NCBI GenBank assembly: GCA_030693105.1
Contig: JAUYBK010000100.1
Coordinates: 1 to 8,818, forward strand
Direction: 5' to 3'
Source of the DNA: Methanobacteriaceae archaeon
GTDB taxonomy: Archaea; Methanobacteriota; Methanobacteria; Methanobacteriales; Methanobacteriaceae
Length of the DNA: 8,818 bases
The translations under genes were made by a program, and so were the position numbers. This document shows, in pieces, positions 1-7,666 of the stretch. Numbering within the stretch: position 1 is the stretch's first letter; each line of letters opens with the position of its first letter. The notes under the pieces were generated by a model. The model did not search any database. It saw only the letters and a list, made by a program, of their open reading frames with translations, and was not told where the DNA came from.

Positions 1-521
1 GGTGGCCGGATATCAGGGTGGAGTTAATAGACCTGGAAGCTGAAAAACAGGGTGATAGGGGGGTGGAAGTTATTGGGGAGTTAAGACGTTTCAAATCGTC
101 AAAGGGAATGCCCCTAAACACCCCCCTCAAATCAGTTATTATCTACAGCAGCCAGGAAGAACTCAAAAACCAAGTAGGGCTGTTGAAAGCAGATATTGAA
201 GGTACCCTACGCATCAAAAACTTTAAGATAGAGGGGGGCCGTCCGGAAATCCAGGAAGTGGTAGTGGAAGTTATTCCCCACATGGACAAGGTGGGGCCCT
301 ACTTTAAAGGGGATGCACCTAAAATTGTAGCCTACCTATCCTCTCAGGATCCAACTGTCCTAGGGGAAATTCTGGAAAAAGAAGGACAGTTAGATGTTGA
401 GGGACTAACTTTAACACCAGAATTCCTGCAACTGCGTAAGGAAGTAGTGGGAAAGACGGGTGAAAAGGTAGAAATCATTCAGATAGAGGAACTGGACTTG
501 GTAGTGGAGATAGTACTTTAA
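1..521 (+). CDS. valS: Valyl-tRNA synthetase, C-terminal part (5' end outside window)
   Basis: The 3' end of a gene that enters from the left edge; the first whole codon is at 3, and the frame is open to the edge (W-P-D-I-R before the GTG at 18), so that GTG is not the true start. About 172 residues are visible. The enzyme charges tRNA-Val in the cytoplasm. The signature is ELRRFKSSKGMPLNTPL near the start, matching the ValRS pattern of an Arg/Lys-rich helix followed by K-S-x-x-G-[ML]-x-L-N-x-P-L in the tRNA anticodon-binding region. The rest resembles the archaeal ValRS tail of alternating beta strands and a charged helix. The catalytic HIGH and KMSKS motifs would lie upstream and cannot be checked. 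The stop is TAA at 519-521, and aroA follows after 43 bases, probably in the same transcript. LeuRS or IleRS are less likely because the K-S-x-x-G-x-x-L-N motif is ValRS-like. Confidence 0.87.
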   Translation, partial: WPDIRVELIDLEAEKQGDRGVEVIGELRRFKSSKGMPLNTPLKSVIIYSSQEELKNQVGLLKADIEGTLRIKNFKIEGGRPEIQEVVVEVIPHMDKVGPYFKGDAPKIVAYLSSQDPTVLGEILEKEGQLDVEGLTLTPEFLQLRKEVVGKTGEKVEIIQIEELDLVVEIVL

Positions 522-564
522 TACGGATATTTTAATCAATTTTCTAAAAATTTGGGGTGTTAAT

Positions 565-1845
565 ATGCAGTTCAAAATTGAGAAGACAGATAGGTTGGAA
601 GGCACAGTGAAGGCACCGCCCTCTAAAAGTTACACCCATAGGGCCTTCTTTTTAGCAGCACTGGCCATTGGAGAATCTAAATTGGGTAATCCACTGTACT
701 CAGAGGACACCTTGGCTTCACTCCTAGCTTGCCATGCCTTCGGCAGTGAATTTGACGTTTCTGATGATAGGTGTATCATGGAAGGCACTGGGGGAAATCT
801 AAAAACACCTGTAGACGTTTTAGACCTTAAAAACTCTGGCACTACTTTAAGAATTGCCACTACTATGGCCAGTATAGCCCCCGAATGTACCGTGCTAACC
901 GGGGATGATTCACTCCGCACCCGGCCCATGCAGCCCTTACTGGGTGCTTTGAAAAAATTAAAAGTAACTGCCTACTCCACCCGCAACAATGGAATGGCAC
1001 CCCTGGTCATCAAAAACGGGTTCAAAGGAGGTTTTACCAACATTCAGGGAAACGTAAGCTCCCAGTACCTATCTTCCATCCTTATCTCTGCCCCCTACGC
1101 CGAAACCCCGGTGGAAGTAAAGGTCAATGGGGAGTTCATATCCCGGCCCTACGTGGAGATGACCCGGGACATCATGAAAAAATTCAAGGTTAAGGTTGTA
1201 TCTGAAGATAACACCTTCCACGTGGACCATCAGAATTATAAGTCCCGTGACTATACTGTAGAAGGGGATTACTCCTCAGCATCGTATGTGGCTGCTGCAG
1301 CTGCTATTATGGATTCGGAAGTGACTATTGAAAACCTTTTTAAGAACTCCCAGCAGGGGGATAAGATCATCTTAGACATTGTGGAACAGATGGGTGCCCG
1401 GGTAAAAAGGAAAATAGATATGGTTACGGTGAGGGGTAGTGGTGATCTAGAGGGAATAGCAGTGAACCTGGAAGACTCTCCGGATCTGGTCCCTACGGTA
1501 GCTGTGTTGGGAGCATTAGCCCAGGGTGAAACCCGAATAACGGGAGCAGAACACGCCCGTTTCAAGGAAACCGACCGTTTGTCCACCACCGCCCAGGAAT
1601 TAAAGAAAATGGGGGCCGATGTTATGGAAAAACCAGACGGCCTAATAATTAATGGAAATAAGGGGGCTATCCATGGGGCCACAGTTGAAAGTCACGGTGA
1701 TCACCGCCTGGCTATGGCACTATCCCTGGTTGGACTTAAAACGGGAGGGGTGCTAATAAAAAATGCCCAAGTCCACAACATATCCTTCCCCGGATTTGCG
1801 GGGGTCATGGAAAAATTAGGGTCGAAAATAGAAGTTTTTAAATAA
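565..1845 (+). CDS. aroA: 3-phosphoshikimate 1-carboxyvinyltransferase (EPSP synthase)
   Basis: Transfers the enolpyruvyl group of PEP to shikimate-3-phosphate, the sixth step of the shikimate route to aromatic amino acids; cytoplasmic. 426 residues, close to E. coli AroA (427). Motifs seen: PPSKSYTHR with Lys21, Ser22 and Arg26; NSGTTLR at 90-96; RTRPM with Arg120; SSQ at 165-167; catalytic Asp307 in SPDLVP; RFKETDRL with Lys334, Glu335 and Arg338; GDHR with His380 and Arg381. These match the S3P- and PEP-binding residues of the two-domain inside-out barrel family. One expected residue is missing: where E. coli has Lys411 before [ST]-F-P, this protein has Ile406 (HNISFPGF). Ile or Val there is, from memory, also found in some other archaeal AroA. 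The ATG at 565 follows GGGGTG at 554-559 with 5 bases spacing. A weak TATA-like stretch lies at 526-535, so it may have its own promoter besides valS read-through. Confidence 0.97.
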   Translation: MQFKIEKTDRLEGTVKAPPSKSYTHRAFFLAALAIGESKLGNPLYSEDTLASLLACHAFGSEFDVSDDRCIMEGTGGNLKTPVDVLDLKNSGTTLRIATTMASIAPECTVLTGDDSLRTRPMQPLLGALKKLKVTAYSTRNNGMAPLVIKNGFKGGFTNIQGNVSSQYLSSILISAPYAETPVEVKVNGEFISRPYVEMTRDIMKKFKVKVVSEDNTFHVDHQNYKSRDYTVEGDYSSASYVAAAAAIMDSEVTIENLFKNSQQGDKIILDIVEQMGARVKRKIDMVTVRGSGDLEGIAVNLEDSPDLVPTVAVLGALAQGETRITGAEHARFKETDRLSTTAQELKKMGADVMEKPDGLIINGNKGAIHGATVESHGDHRLAMALSLVGLKTGGVLIKNAQVHNISFPGFAGVMEKLGSKIEVFK

Positions 1846-1905
1846 GGGTTAGCCATGATTGATAACTAACTCATCTTAAATTAATAATTTCTTGGTGCGG
1901 GAATC

Positions 1906-2376
1906 ATGAAACGTGAGAAGGAAACTAAAATAGTTATCCTGGGTTCTTACAACTCAGGTAAGACCACCACCCTGGAAAACCTCTGCGAGAAAAAAACCAA
2001 AATTGAGTACAACGGCACCACCATAGCCCTGGACTATGGTAACACCCGCGTTGATGGCGAGAAGATTCACTTATTCGCCTCTCCTGGTCAGGAACGCTTT
2101 CGCTTCATGAGGGAAATATTATCCAAGGGGTTAGACGGGGCTATAGTAGTGGTGGATAATAGTAAGGGAGTTTCTGCTCTGGATATAGAAATAATGGAAA
2201 CTCTCAGTGGTGGTAAAGTTCCCTATGTTGTCTTTGCTAATAAACAGGATCTAAACCCGGAACAACTAAAATTAGACGGATTTGATCCCCTGATTATTCC
2301 TACCATAGCACAGGATGGACAGGGAGTTACTGAAGGACTTAAAACATTACTGGGAATGGTTAAAGAGGGGAGGTAA
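1906..2376 (+). CDS. Small Ras-like GTPase, COG2229 / MglA-like type
   Basis: A compact 156-residue single-domain GTPase. Seen: G1/P-loop GSYNSGKT at 13-20; switch I around NGTTIALDYG (36-45), with Thr38/39 as the likely Mg-coordinating G2 residue; switch II SPGQERF at 59-65; G4 NKQD at 112-115; a weak G5 at PTIA (132-135). The switch II pattern [ST]-P-G-Q-E-R-F rather than D-T-A-G-Q-E is typical of the COG2229/MglA branch of prokaryotic Ras-like proteins. By alignment Ala58 takes the position of Ras Asp57. No membrane segment or lipidation Cys is visible. Characterised relatives act as signalling switches together with Roadblock/LC7 proteins (MglA-MglB, Streptomyces conservons), but no Roadblock gene lies in this window. 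The ATG at 1906 follows GGTG at 1893-1896. Its stop overlaps the nth ribosome binding site, implying co-transcription with nth. The cellular role is unknown. Confidence 0.9.
   Translation: MKREKETKIVILGSYNSGKTTTLENLCEKKTKIEYNGTTIALDYGNTRVDGEKIHLFASPGQERFRFMREILSKGLDGAIVVVDNSKGVSALDIEIMETLSGGKVPYVVFANKQDLNPEQLKLDGFDPLIIPTIAQDGQGVTEGLKTLLGMVKEGR
2367..2374 (+). promoter_or_regulatory. Strong ribosome binding site for nth, inside the end of the GTPase gene
   Basis: GGGGAGGT is strongly complementary to the archaeal 16S tail (...AUCACCUCCU). It spans the last codons and the first stop base of the GTPase gene. It lies 4 bases before an in-frame ATT at 2379 and 7 before ATC at 2382, but 37 bases before the first in-frame ATG of nth at 2412, which is too far to serve that ATG. 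This is the main local evidence that nth starts at a non-AUG codon. Confidence 0.65.
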
Positions 2377-2378
2377 CC

Positions 2379-3032
2379 ATTATCCATTCTGATAAGGTCC
2401 TAAAGAAGATCATGGATGGCTTGCGCTCCCACTATGATCTGCGAGTTTTTGAAAATAAAGACCCCTACCGGGTGCTAATTCGCACCATACTTTCCCAGAG
2501 AACCCGGGACAACAACACGGACCGGGCGTCAGCCCAGCTATTTGCCGAGTATCCTAACATGGAGGACCTAGCCTCTGCCGATCCTGAGGACTTAGAACCG
2601 CTCATACGCCCGGCAGGGTTCTACCATGTTAAGGCTCTGCGCATAATTGAAGTTTCCCAGCTCTTACTGGACGAATTTGAGGGTATTGTACCGGACCAGA
2701 TGGATCAACTGTTACTTTTACCAGGGGTAGGGCGTAAAACTGCCAACTGTGTATTGGTCTACGCTTTTGAAAAACCAGCCATACCCGTGGACGTCCATGT
2801 GCACCGCATCAGCAACCGCTTAGGTCTGGTGGACACTAAAACTCCAGAAGAAACGGAATTGGAACTTGAAAAAATAGTACCCCGTGCGTACTGGATTGAA
2901 TTAAACGACCTTATGGTGCAGTTCGGCCAGAATATATGTCGTCCCCTACATCCCCTCCATGAGGCGTGTCCGGTGGCTGAATTCTGCCACTACTACCAGG
3001 AATTACCTCCCCTAGATCATAATTCCATCTAA
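2379..3032 (+). CDS. nth: Endonuclease III (DNA glycosylase / AP lyase)
   Basis: Base-excision repair enzyme that removes oxidised pyrimidines and cleaves the abasic site. Seen: helix-hairpin-helix LPGVGRKTAN with catalytic Lys, then VDVHVHR with catalytic Asp, and a C-terminal iron-sulfur loop. From the proposed ATT start (2379; 217 residues) these fall at Lys120, Asp138, Cys187, His194, Cys197 and Cys203, the same numbers as in E. coli Nth (Lys120, Asp138, Cys187, 194, 197, 203). The first ATG (2412) would remove 11 residues of helix 1 (SDKVLKKI). A stop at 2361 limits the upstream extension and no ATG, GTG or TTG lies in between, so the start is either ATT 2379 (or ATC 2382) or ATG 2412. 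The second cluster ligand is His instead of Cys (C-x6-H-x2-C-x5-C). LSQRTRD is the archaeal form of the E. coli LSAQATD stretch. Function is confident; the start is inferred. Confidence 0.93.
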   Translation: MIHSDKVLKKIMDGLRSHYDLRVFENKDPYRVLIRTILSQRTRDNNTDRASAQLFAEYPNMEDLASADPEDLEPLIRPAGFYHVKALRIIEVSQLLLDEFEGIVPDQMDQLLLLPGVGRKTANCVLVYAFEKPAIPVDVHVHRISNRLGLVDTKTPEETELELEKIVPRAYWIELNDLMVQFGQNICRPLHPLHEACPVAEFCHYYQELPPLDHNSI

Positions 3033-3042
3033 TCCCATTGGG

Positions 3043-3052
3043 AAAAATATAT
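3043..3052 (+). promoter_or_regulatory. Possible TATA box for the M24 gene
   Basis: AAAAATATAT, preceded by GG, lies 40-49 bases before the ATG at 3092. An archaeal start site about 25 bases downstream of its centre would fall near 3073 and leave a short leader carrying the GGGGGGT ribosome binding site. It sits just after the nth stop, so it would separate the M24 gene from the GTPase-nth unit. A second AT-rich stretch (CAAATATAA, 3069-3077) is too close to the ribosome binding site to be preferred. Based on composition and spacing only. Confidence 0.4.
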
Positions 3053-3091
3053 TGTTATTCAATTTTTACAAATATAATTAGGGGGGTATGT

Positions 3092-4282
3092 ATGAAGAAA
3101 GTACCTATCACTGAATTAGAAACCCGTATGAAACGTTTCAAAACCCAGATGGACCTATCAAATCCGGATTGGGAGATTGCAGTTATCTTCAGCAAAATTA
3201 ATCTCTATTACTTTACGGGCACCATGCAAGACGGGATGCTAATTATTCCTAACAACGACGATGCAACATTCTGGGTACGGCAAAGCTATGAAAGAGCCGG
3301 GGAAGAATCGTTATTTAAAATAATAAAACATATGAACAGCTTCCGTGATGCAGCAAAAAGTGAGGAAATATTTTCTAACACCGTATATCTAGAAACCGAA
3401 GTAGTCCCCCTGGCCTTATATCAACGATTCCAAAAATACTTTCCATTTAAGAAAGTTAAACCGGTTGATATCCACATTGCCAAAATTAGGGCCGTTAAAA
3501 GCCCCTATGAACTGTCTTTAATGAGGGAATCTGGCAAAATTCACCAGCACGTACTGGAAGAATTTGTACCACAGGTATTACGAGAAGGTATCAGCGAAGC
3601 AGATCTAGGGGCCAAACTGTATCGCGTCATGATAGAGGAAGGATACCATGGAGTAACTCGTTTTGGCATGTTTGATACTGAGATGTTGTTAGGACACATT
3701 GGTTTTGGTGAAAGTTCCATCTATCCCACTTATTTTAACGGGGCCAGTGGAAATAGGGGGTTATGCTCCGCAGCACCCCTCCTGGGAAGTCGTAATAGGA
3801 AACTAAAAAGTGGCGATTTGGTATATATTGATACTGGATGTGGAGTTGAAGGTTATAATACGGATAAGACCGTTACCTACATGTTCGGCCGTTCCCTACC
3901 CCCGTATGCTATAGATTATCATAATAAATGTGTGGAGATACAAAATGAAATTGCAGCTATGCTAAAACCGGGCACATTACCTTCCCAGATCTATACTACC
4001 ATAATGAATAATCTCAATGAGGACTTCCAAAAGAACTTTATGGGCTTCGATAACCGTAGAGTAAAGTTTCTTGGCCACGGGATAGGTTTATTAATTGATG
4101 AAACACCGTTAATAGCAGAAGGATTCAACGAACCTTTACAGGAAGGAATGGTCTTTGCAGTGGAACCTAAACGTGGTATTCAAAATATAGGGATGGTTGG
4201 AATTGAAAATACATTTATAGTAACTGCTAAGGGTGGGGAATGCATTACTGGATATAGTAAAGGGTTAATATCGGTTTTTTAA
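3092..4282 (+). CDS. M24 family (pita-bread fold) metalloenzyme, Xaa-Pro peptidase-like
   Basis: 396 residues: a creatinase-type N-terminal domain (about 1-140), the linker motif IRAVKSPYELSLMRESG, then an M24 catalytic domain (about 150-396). All five family metal ligands are present: Asp247 (YIDTG), Asp258 (NTDKT), His329 (GHGIG), Glu358 (VEPKR) and Glu372 (GIENT). Databases would probably call it a Xaa-Pro aminopeptidase or dipeptidase (COG0006). However, the two histidines conserved in true M24 peptidases are absent: the usual S-G-x-N-x-x-x-P-H segment reads SGNRGLCSAAPLLG (219-232), with Leu230 at the His position, and the second His of H-G-x-G-x-x-x-H-E is Asp336. Peptidase activity is therefore uncertain; the family also includes creatinase and the DMSP lyase DddP. 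ATG 3092 is chosen because GGGGGGT at 3081-3087 precedes it by 4 bases; the upstream in-frame TTG at 3038 has no such site. No signal peptide, so cytoplasmic. Confidence 0.88.
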   Translation: MKKVPITELETRMKRFKTQMDLSNPDWEIAVIFSKINLYYFTGTMQDGMLIIPNNDDATFWVRQSYERAGEESLFKIIKHMNSFRDAAKSEEIFSNTVYLETEVVPLALYQRFQKYFPFKKVKPVDIHIAKIRAVKSPYELSLMRESGKIHQHVLEEFVPQVLREGISEADLGAKLYRVMIEEGYHGVTRFGMFDTEMLLGHIGFGESSIYPTYFNGASGNRGLCSAAPLLGSRNRKLKSGDLVYIDTGCGVEGYNTDKTVTYMFGRSLPPYAIDYHNKCVEIQNEIAAMLKPGTLPSQIYTTIMNNLNEDFQKNFMGFDNRRVKFLGHGIGLLIDETPLIAEGFNEPLQEGMVFAVEPKRGIQNIGMVGIENTFIVTAKGGECITGYSKGLISVF

Positions 4283-4328
4283 TTTCCTTTTAGAAGTTGT
4301 ATTAAATAGTGATGGGGTTAAACCTAGT

Positions 4329-4334
4329 GGTGAT
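4329..4334 (+). promoter_or_regulatory. GGTGAT ribosome binding site fixing the start at 4339
   Basis: GGTGAT is a perfect complement of AUCACC in the archaeal 16S tail, 4 bases before the ATG at 4339. In-frame GTG 4309 and ATG 4312 upstream have no comparable site. A TATA-like TATTAAATA at about 4300-4307 would put transcription start close to this site, so the leader may be very short. Confidence 0.55.
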
Positions 4335-4338
4335 TTTT

Positions 4339-4716
4339 ATGAATCCTAAACATATTCCCGACGAATTCCTGGTGGAATACGGACCTATTTTACACCTCGG
4401 CGAGGGTTTCAACATTAAATTAAAGGAAGAAACATTATTCTACCGTCCTGGAACTTACCACATCCATGAGGAACAGATTAGACCTACCGATTCCCATTGG
4501 AAGGATTTCTGGAGGGAAGTAGAAGATCTGGGACTCTGGGACTGGGACCGCGAATACCAGTTGTGTTGCTGGGACGGTACCGGTTGGAAGGTAAAAATTT
4601 CCTATAATGAAAGGGAAATAGAGTCAATGGGACAAAACCATTACCCCGATACCTTTCTGGAATTTATGGAATCCCTGGAAGACTTGATCTCCCGGGAGCT
4701 TAAACTGGATATTTAA
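4339..4716 (+). CDS. Uncharacterised small Trp-rich protein
   Basis: 125 residues, soluble, with no signal peptide or membrane segment; I do not recognise a named family. Six tryptophans lie within roughly 40 residues in the middle: H-W-K-D-F-W, G-L-W-D-W, then C-C-W-D-G-T-G-W-K-V-K-I. The later pattern D-G-x-x-W-x-V-x-I-x-Y, then I-x-S-x-G-x-N-x-Y-P-x-x-F-x-x-F looks like a small alpha/beta domain: two or three strands, a turn with invariant-looking Gly, and a final amphipathic helix (F-L-E-F-M-E-S-L-E-D-L). I recall similar D-G-x-x-W...Y-P-x-x-F patterns in small hypothetical proteins of bacteria, without a known function. The start at 4339 follows GGTGAT at 4329-4334. It is the last rightward gene before the convergent spacer, 56 bases after the M24 gene, and could be co-transcribed with it. 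No function can be assigned. Confidence 0.8.
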   Translation: MNPKHIPDEFLVEYGPILHLGEGFNIKLKEETLFYRPGTYHIHEEQIRPTDSHWKDFWREVEDLGLWDWDREYQLCCWDGTGWKVKISYNEREIESMGQNHYPDTFLEFMESLEDLISRELKLDI

Positions 4717-4722
4717 GGATAA

Positions 4723-4737
4723 ATCTGAGATTCAGAT
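4723..4737 (+). repeat. Small hairpin after the Trp-rich protein gene
   Basis: ATCTGA-GAT-TCAGAT: a perfect 6-bp stem with a 3-base loop, starting 6 bases after the TAA at 4714-4716. It may stabilise the mRNA 3' end or help termination. No T-run follows directly, so on its own it is a weak terminator candidate. Confidence 0.35.
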
Positions 4738-4768
4738 CTTAGACTGCTTAATTAAGAAATTAGTAGTT

Positions 4769-4792
4769 GGTAATTTCCTTTTGAAAATTACC
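4769..4792. terminator. Probable bidirectional terminator hairpin between convergent genes
   Basis: GGTAATTT-CCTTTTGA-AAATTACC: a perfect 8-bp stem with an 8-base loop, in the 89-base spacer between the rightward Trp-rich gene (ends 4716) and the leftward DHH gene (ends 4806). Its symmetry would allow it to act on both strands. A CTTAATTAAG palindrome (4747-4756) lies just to its left. The convergent position makes a termination role likely, but archaeal termination depends mainly on U-tracts and these are short here. Confidence 0.45.
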
Positions 4793-4805
4793 ACCAAATA
4801 TTCCT

Positions 4806-6977
<2,172 letters not shown>

Positions 6978-7027
6978 TTTAAACCTCAAAATTAGTAGAT
7001 TAATAAATTAAATCTGATAAATTTCTT

Positions 7028-7519
7028 CTATTTAAACTTGTTAACGTTTTGCTTCACCAGATCTGTTTTCTGGGTCTGAATAGTAATGGACTGCTGCATG
7101 TAATTGTTGGCCAGGTCCAAGTGCTGGTTGGCATTGGCAGTTTCGTTACCCTGCAGGTAGGGTATGGCCATCTTCATTTCACTGGAGGCATTAATTCGCA
7201 GGTCCAGCTCCTGAATGGTTAGCTGGAAGTAATCAATGAACACTGGTTCCTTGGTGTTTTTGGCGTATATCAAACCTTCTTGAGCAGACGAACGGCCCTG
7301 ATCAAATTCAGATAAAGCACTGTTGGTCTGTTTAATGGCTGCCTCGTAGAGAAACTTGTTAACATTGTTAGCAGCCTGATTGTAGTAAGTGTCACCCTTT
7401 TTTAAGTGGTCGTTTATAGTGGAGGTGAGTTGATCCATTCGAGATATGTCCGAGTTAATACAGCCCGAAAAGAATATTACCATAGTTACCATTGCCAGGA
7501 TGAGAGTCAAGTTGCGCAT
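7028..7519 (-). CDS. Predicted small lipoprotein, function unknown
   Basis: 163 residues. The N-terminus MRN is followed by a hydrophobic stretch LTLILAMVTMVIFF and a lipobox-like F-S-G-C with Cys20, indicating export and lipid anchoring on the outer face of the membrane. The mature part (about 144 residues) is almost wholly helical in appearance, rich in Asn and Gln, with periodic Leu/Ile/Ala, and resembles a helical bundle or TPR-like arrangement; no catalytic or metal-binding motif is seen. The start is set at ATG 7519 because GGTGA lies at 7522-7526; the in-frame TTG 7528 and GTG 7525 sit on or before that site. The position -3 residue of the lipobox is Phe rather than the usual Leu, so lipidation is probable, not certain. 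It lies upstream of the DHH gene on the same strand, but a functional link is not implied. Confidence 0.82.
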   Translation of the reverse strand: MRNLTLILAMVTMVIFFSGCINSDISRMDQLTSTINDHLKKGDTYYNQAANNVNKFLYEAAIKQTNSALSEFDQGRSSAQEGLIYAKNTKEPVFIDYFQLTIQELDLRINASSEMKMAIPYLQGNETANANQHLDLANNYMQQSITIQTQKTDLVKQNVNKFK

Positions 7520-7547
7520 ATTCACCAACCATTAGATTTCTAGTAAA

Positions 7548-7610
7548 TAATCTCACCTTAATAGGTTATAAATGTTTAAAAATTTCAAGTGTTTACTCCA
7601 CCTGAGATTA
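7548..7610. repeat. Inverted repeat bracketing the lipoprotein promoter
   Basis: TAATCTCA at 7548-7555 and its exact reverse complement TGAGATTA at 7603-7610, with 47 bases between the arms. The match extends imperfectly outwards (TAGTAA... and ...TTACTA). The candidate TATA box lies between the arms. It could be a regulator-binding pair or chance; 8-bp arms in AT-rich DNA are only weak evidence. Confidence 0.3.
7566..7572 (-). promoter_or_regulatory. Candidate TATA box for the lipoprotein gene
   Basis: On the minus strand this reads TTTATAA, about 50 bases before the ATG at 7519. Initiation about 25 bases downstream would give a leader of roughly 25 bases that includes the ribosome binding site. 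The spacer 7520-7666 (147 bases) has no gene. It is flanked here by an inverted repeat (see the separate entry). Confidence 0.45.
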
Positions 7611-7629
7611 CTAAAAAGGGAGATAAACA

Positions 7630-7650
7630 ATAAAAAATATTTAAAAAGAG
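7630..7650 (-). terminator. Candidate U-tract terminator after desulfoferrodoxin
   Basis: Downstream of the desulfoferrodoxin stop (TAA at 7669-7667), the minus strand reads TCTCTTTTTAAATATTTTTTATTG: two T-runs of five and six bases. Intrinsic termination in archaea is driven by U-rich tracts, so this is a reasonable end for the rubrerythrin-desulfoferrodoxin transcript. No strong stem precedes it. Confidence 0.5.
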
Positions 7651-7666
7651 AAATGAAGGGATATTA

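Noticed and set aside
18..521. GTG at 18 as the start of a short independent gene
   Set aside because: The frame is open to the left edge and the residues before it continue the ValRS-like sequence; it is the tail of a longer gene.
1269..1682. Open frame antisense to aroA
   Set aside because: It overlaps strongly conserved AroA coding sequence, has no start signal and no recognisable protein features.
3038..3091. TTG start giving the M24 protein 18 extra N-terminal residues
   Set aside because: No ribosome binding site before the TTG; a G-rich site stands 4 bases before ATG 3092, and the extra stretch covers the likely promoter.
4747..4756. CTTAATTAAG palindrome as an operator
   Set aside because: It lies between two convergent 3' ends where no promoter is expected; short AT palindromes occur often by chance.
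7517..7532. ATG at 7532 (minus strand) as the lipoprotein start
   Set aside because: It is in another frame and does not produce the signal peptide; ATG 7519 behind GGTGA does.
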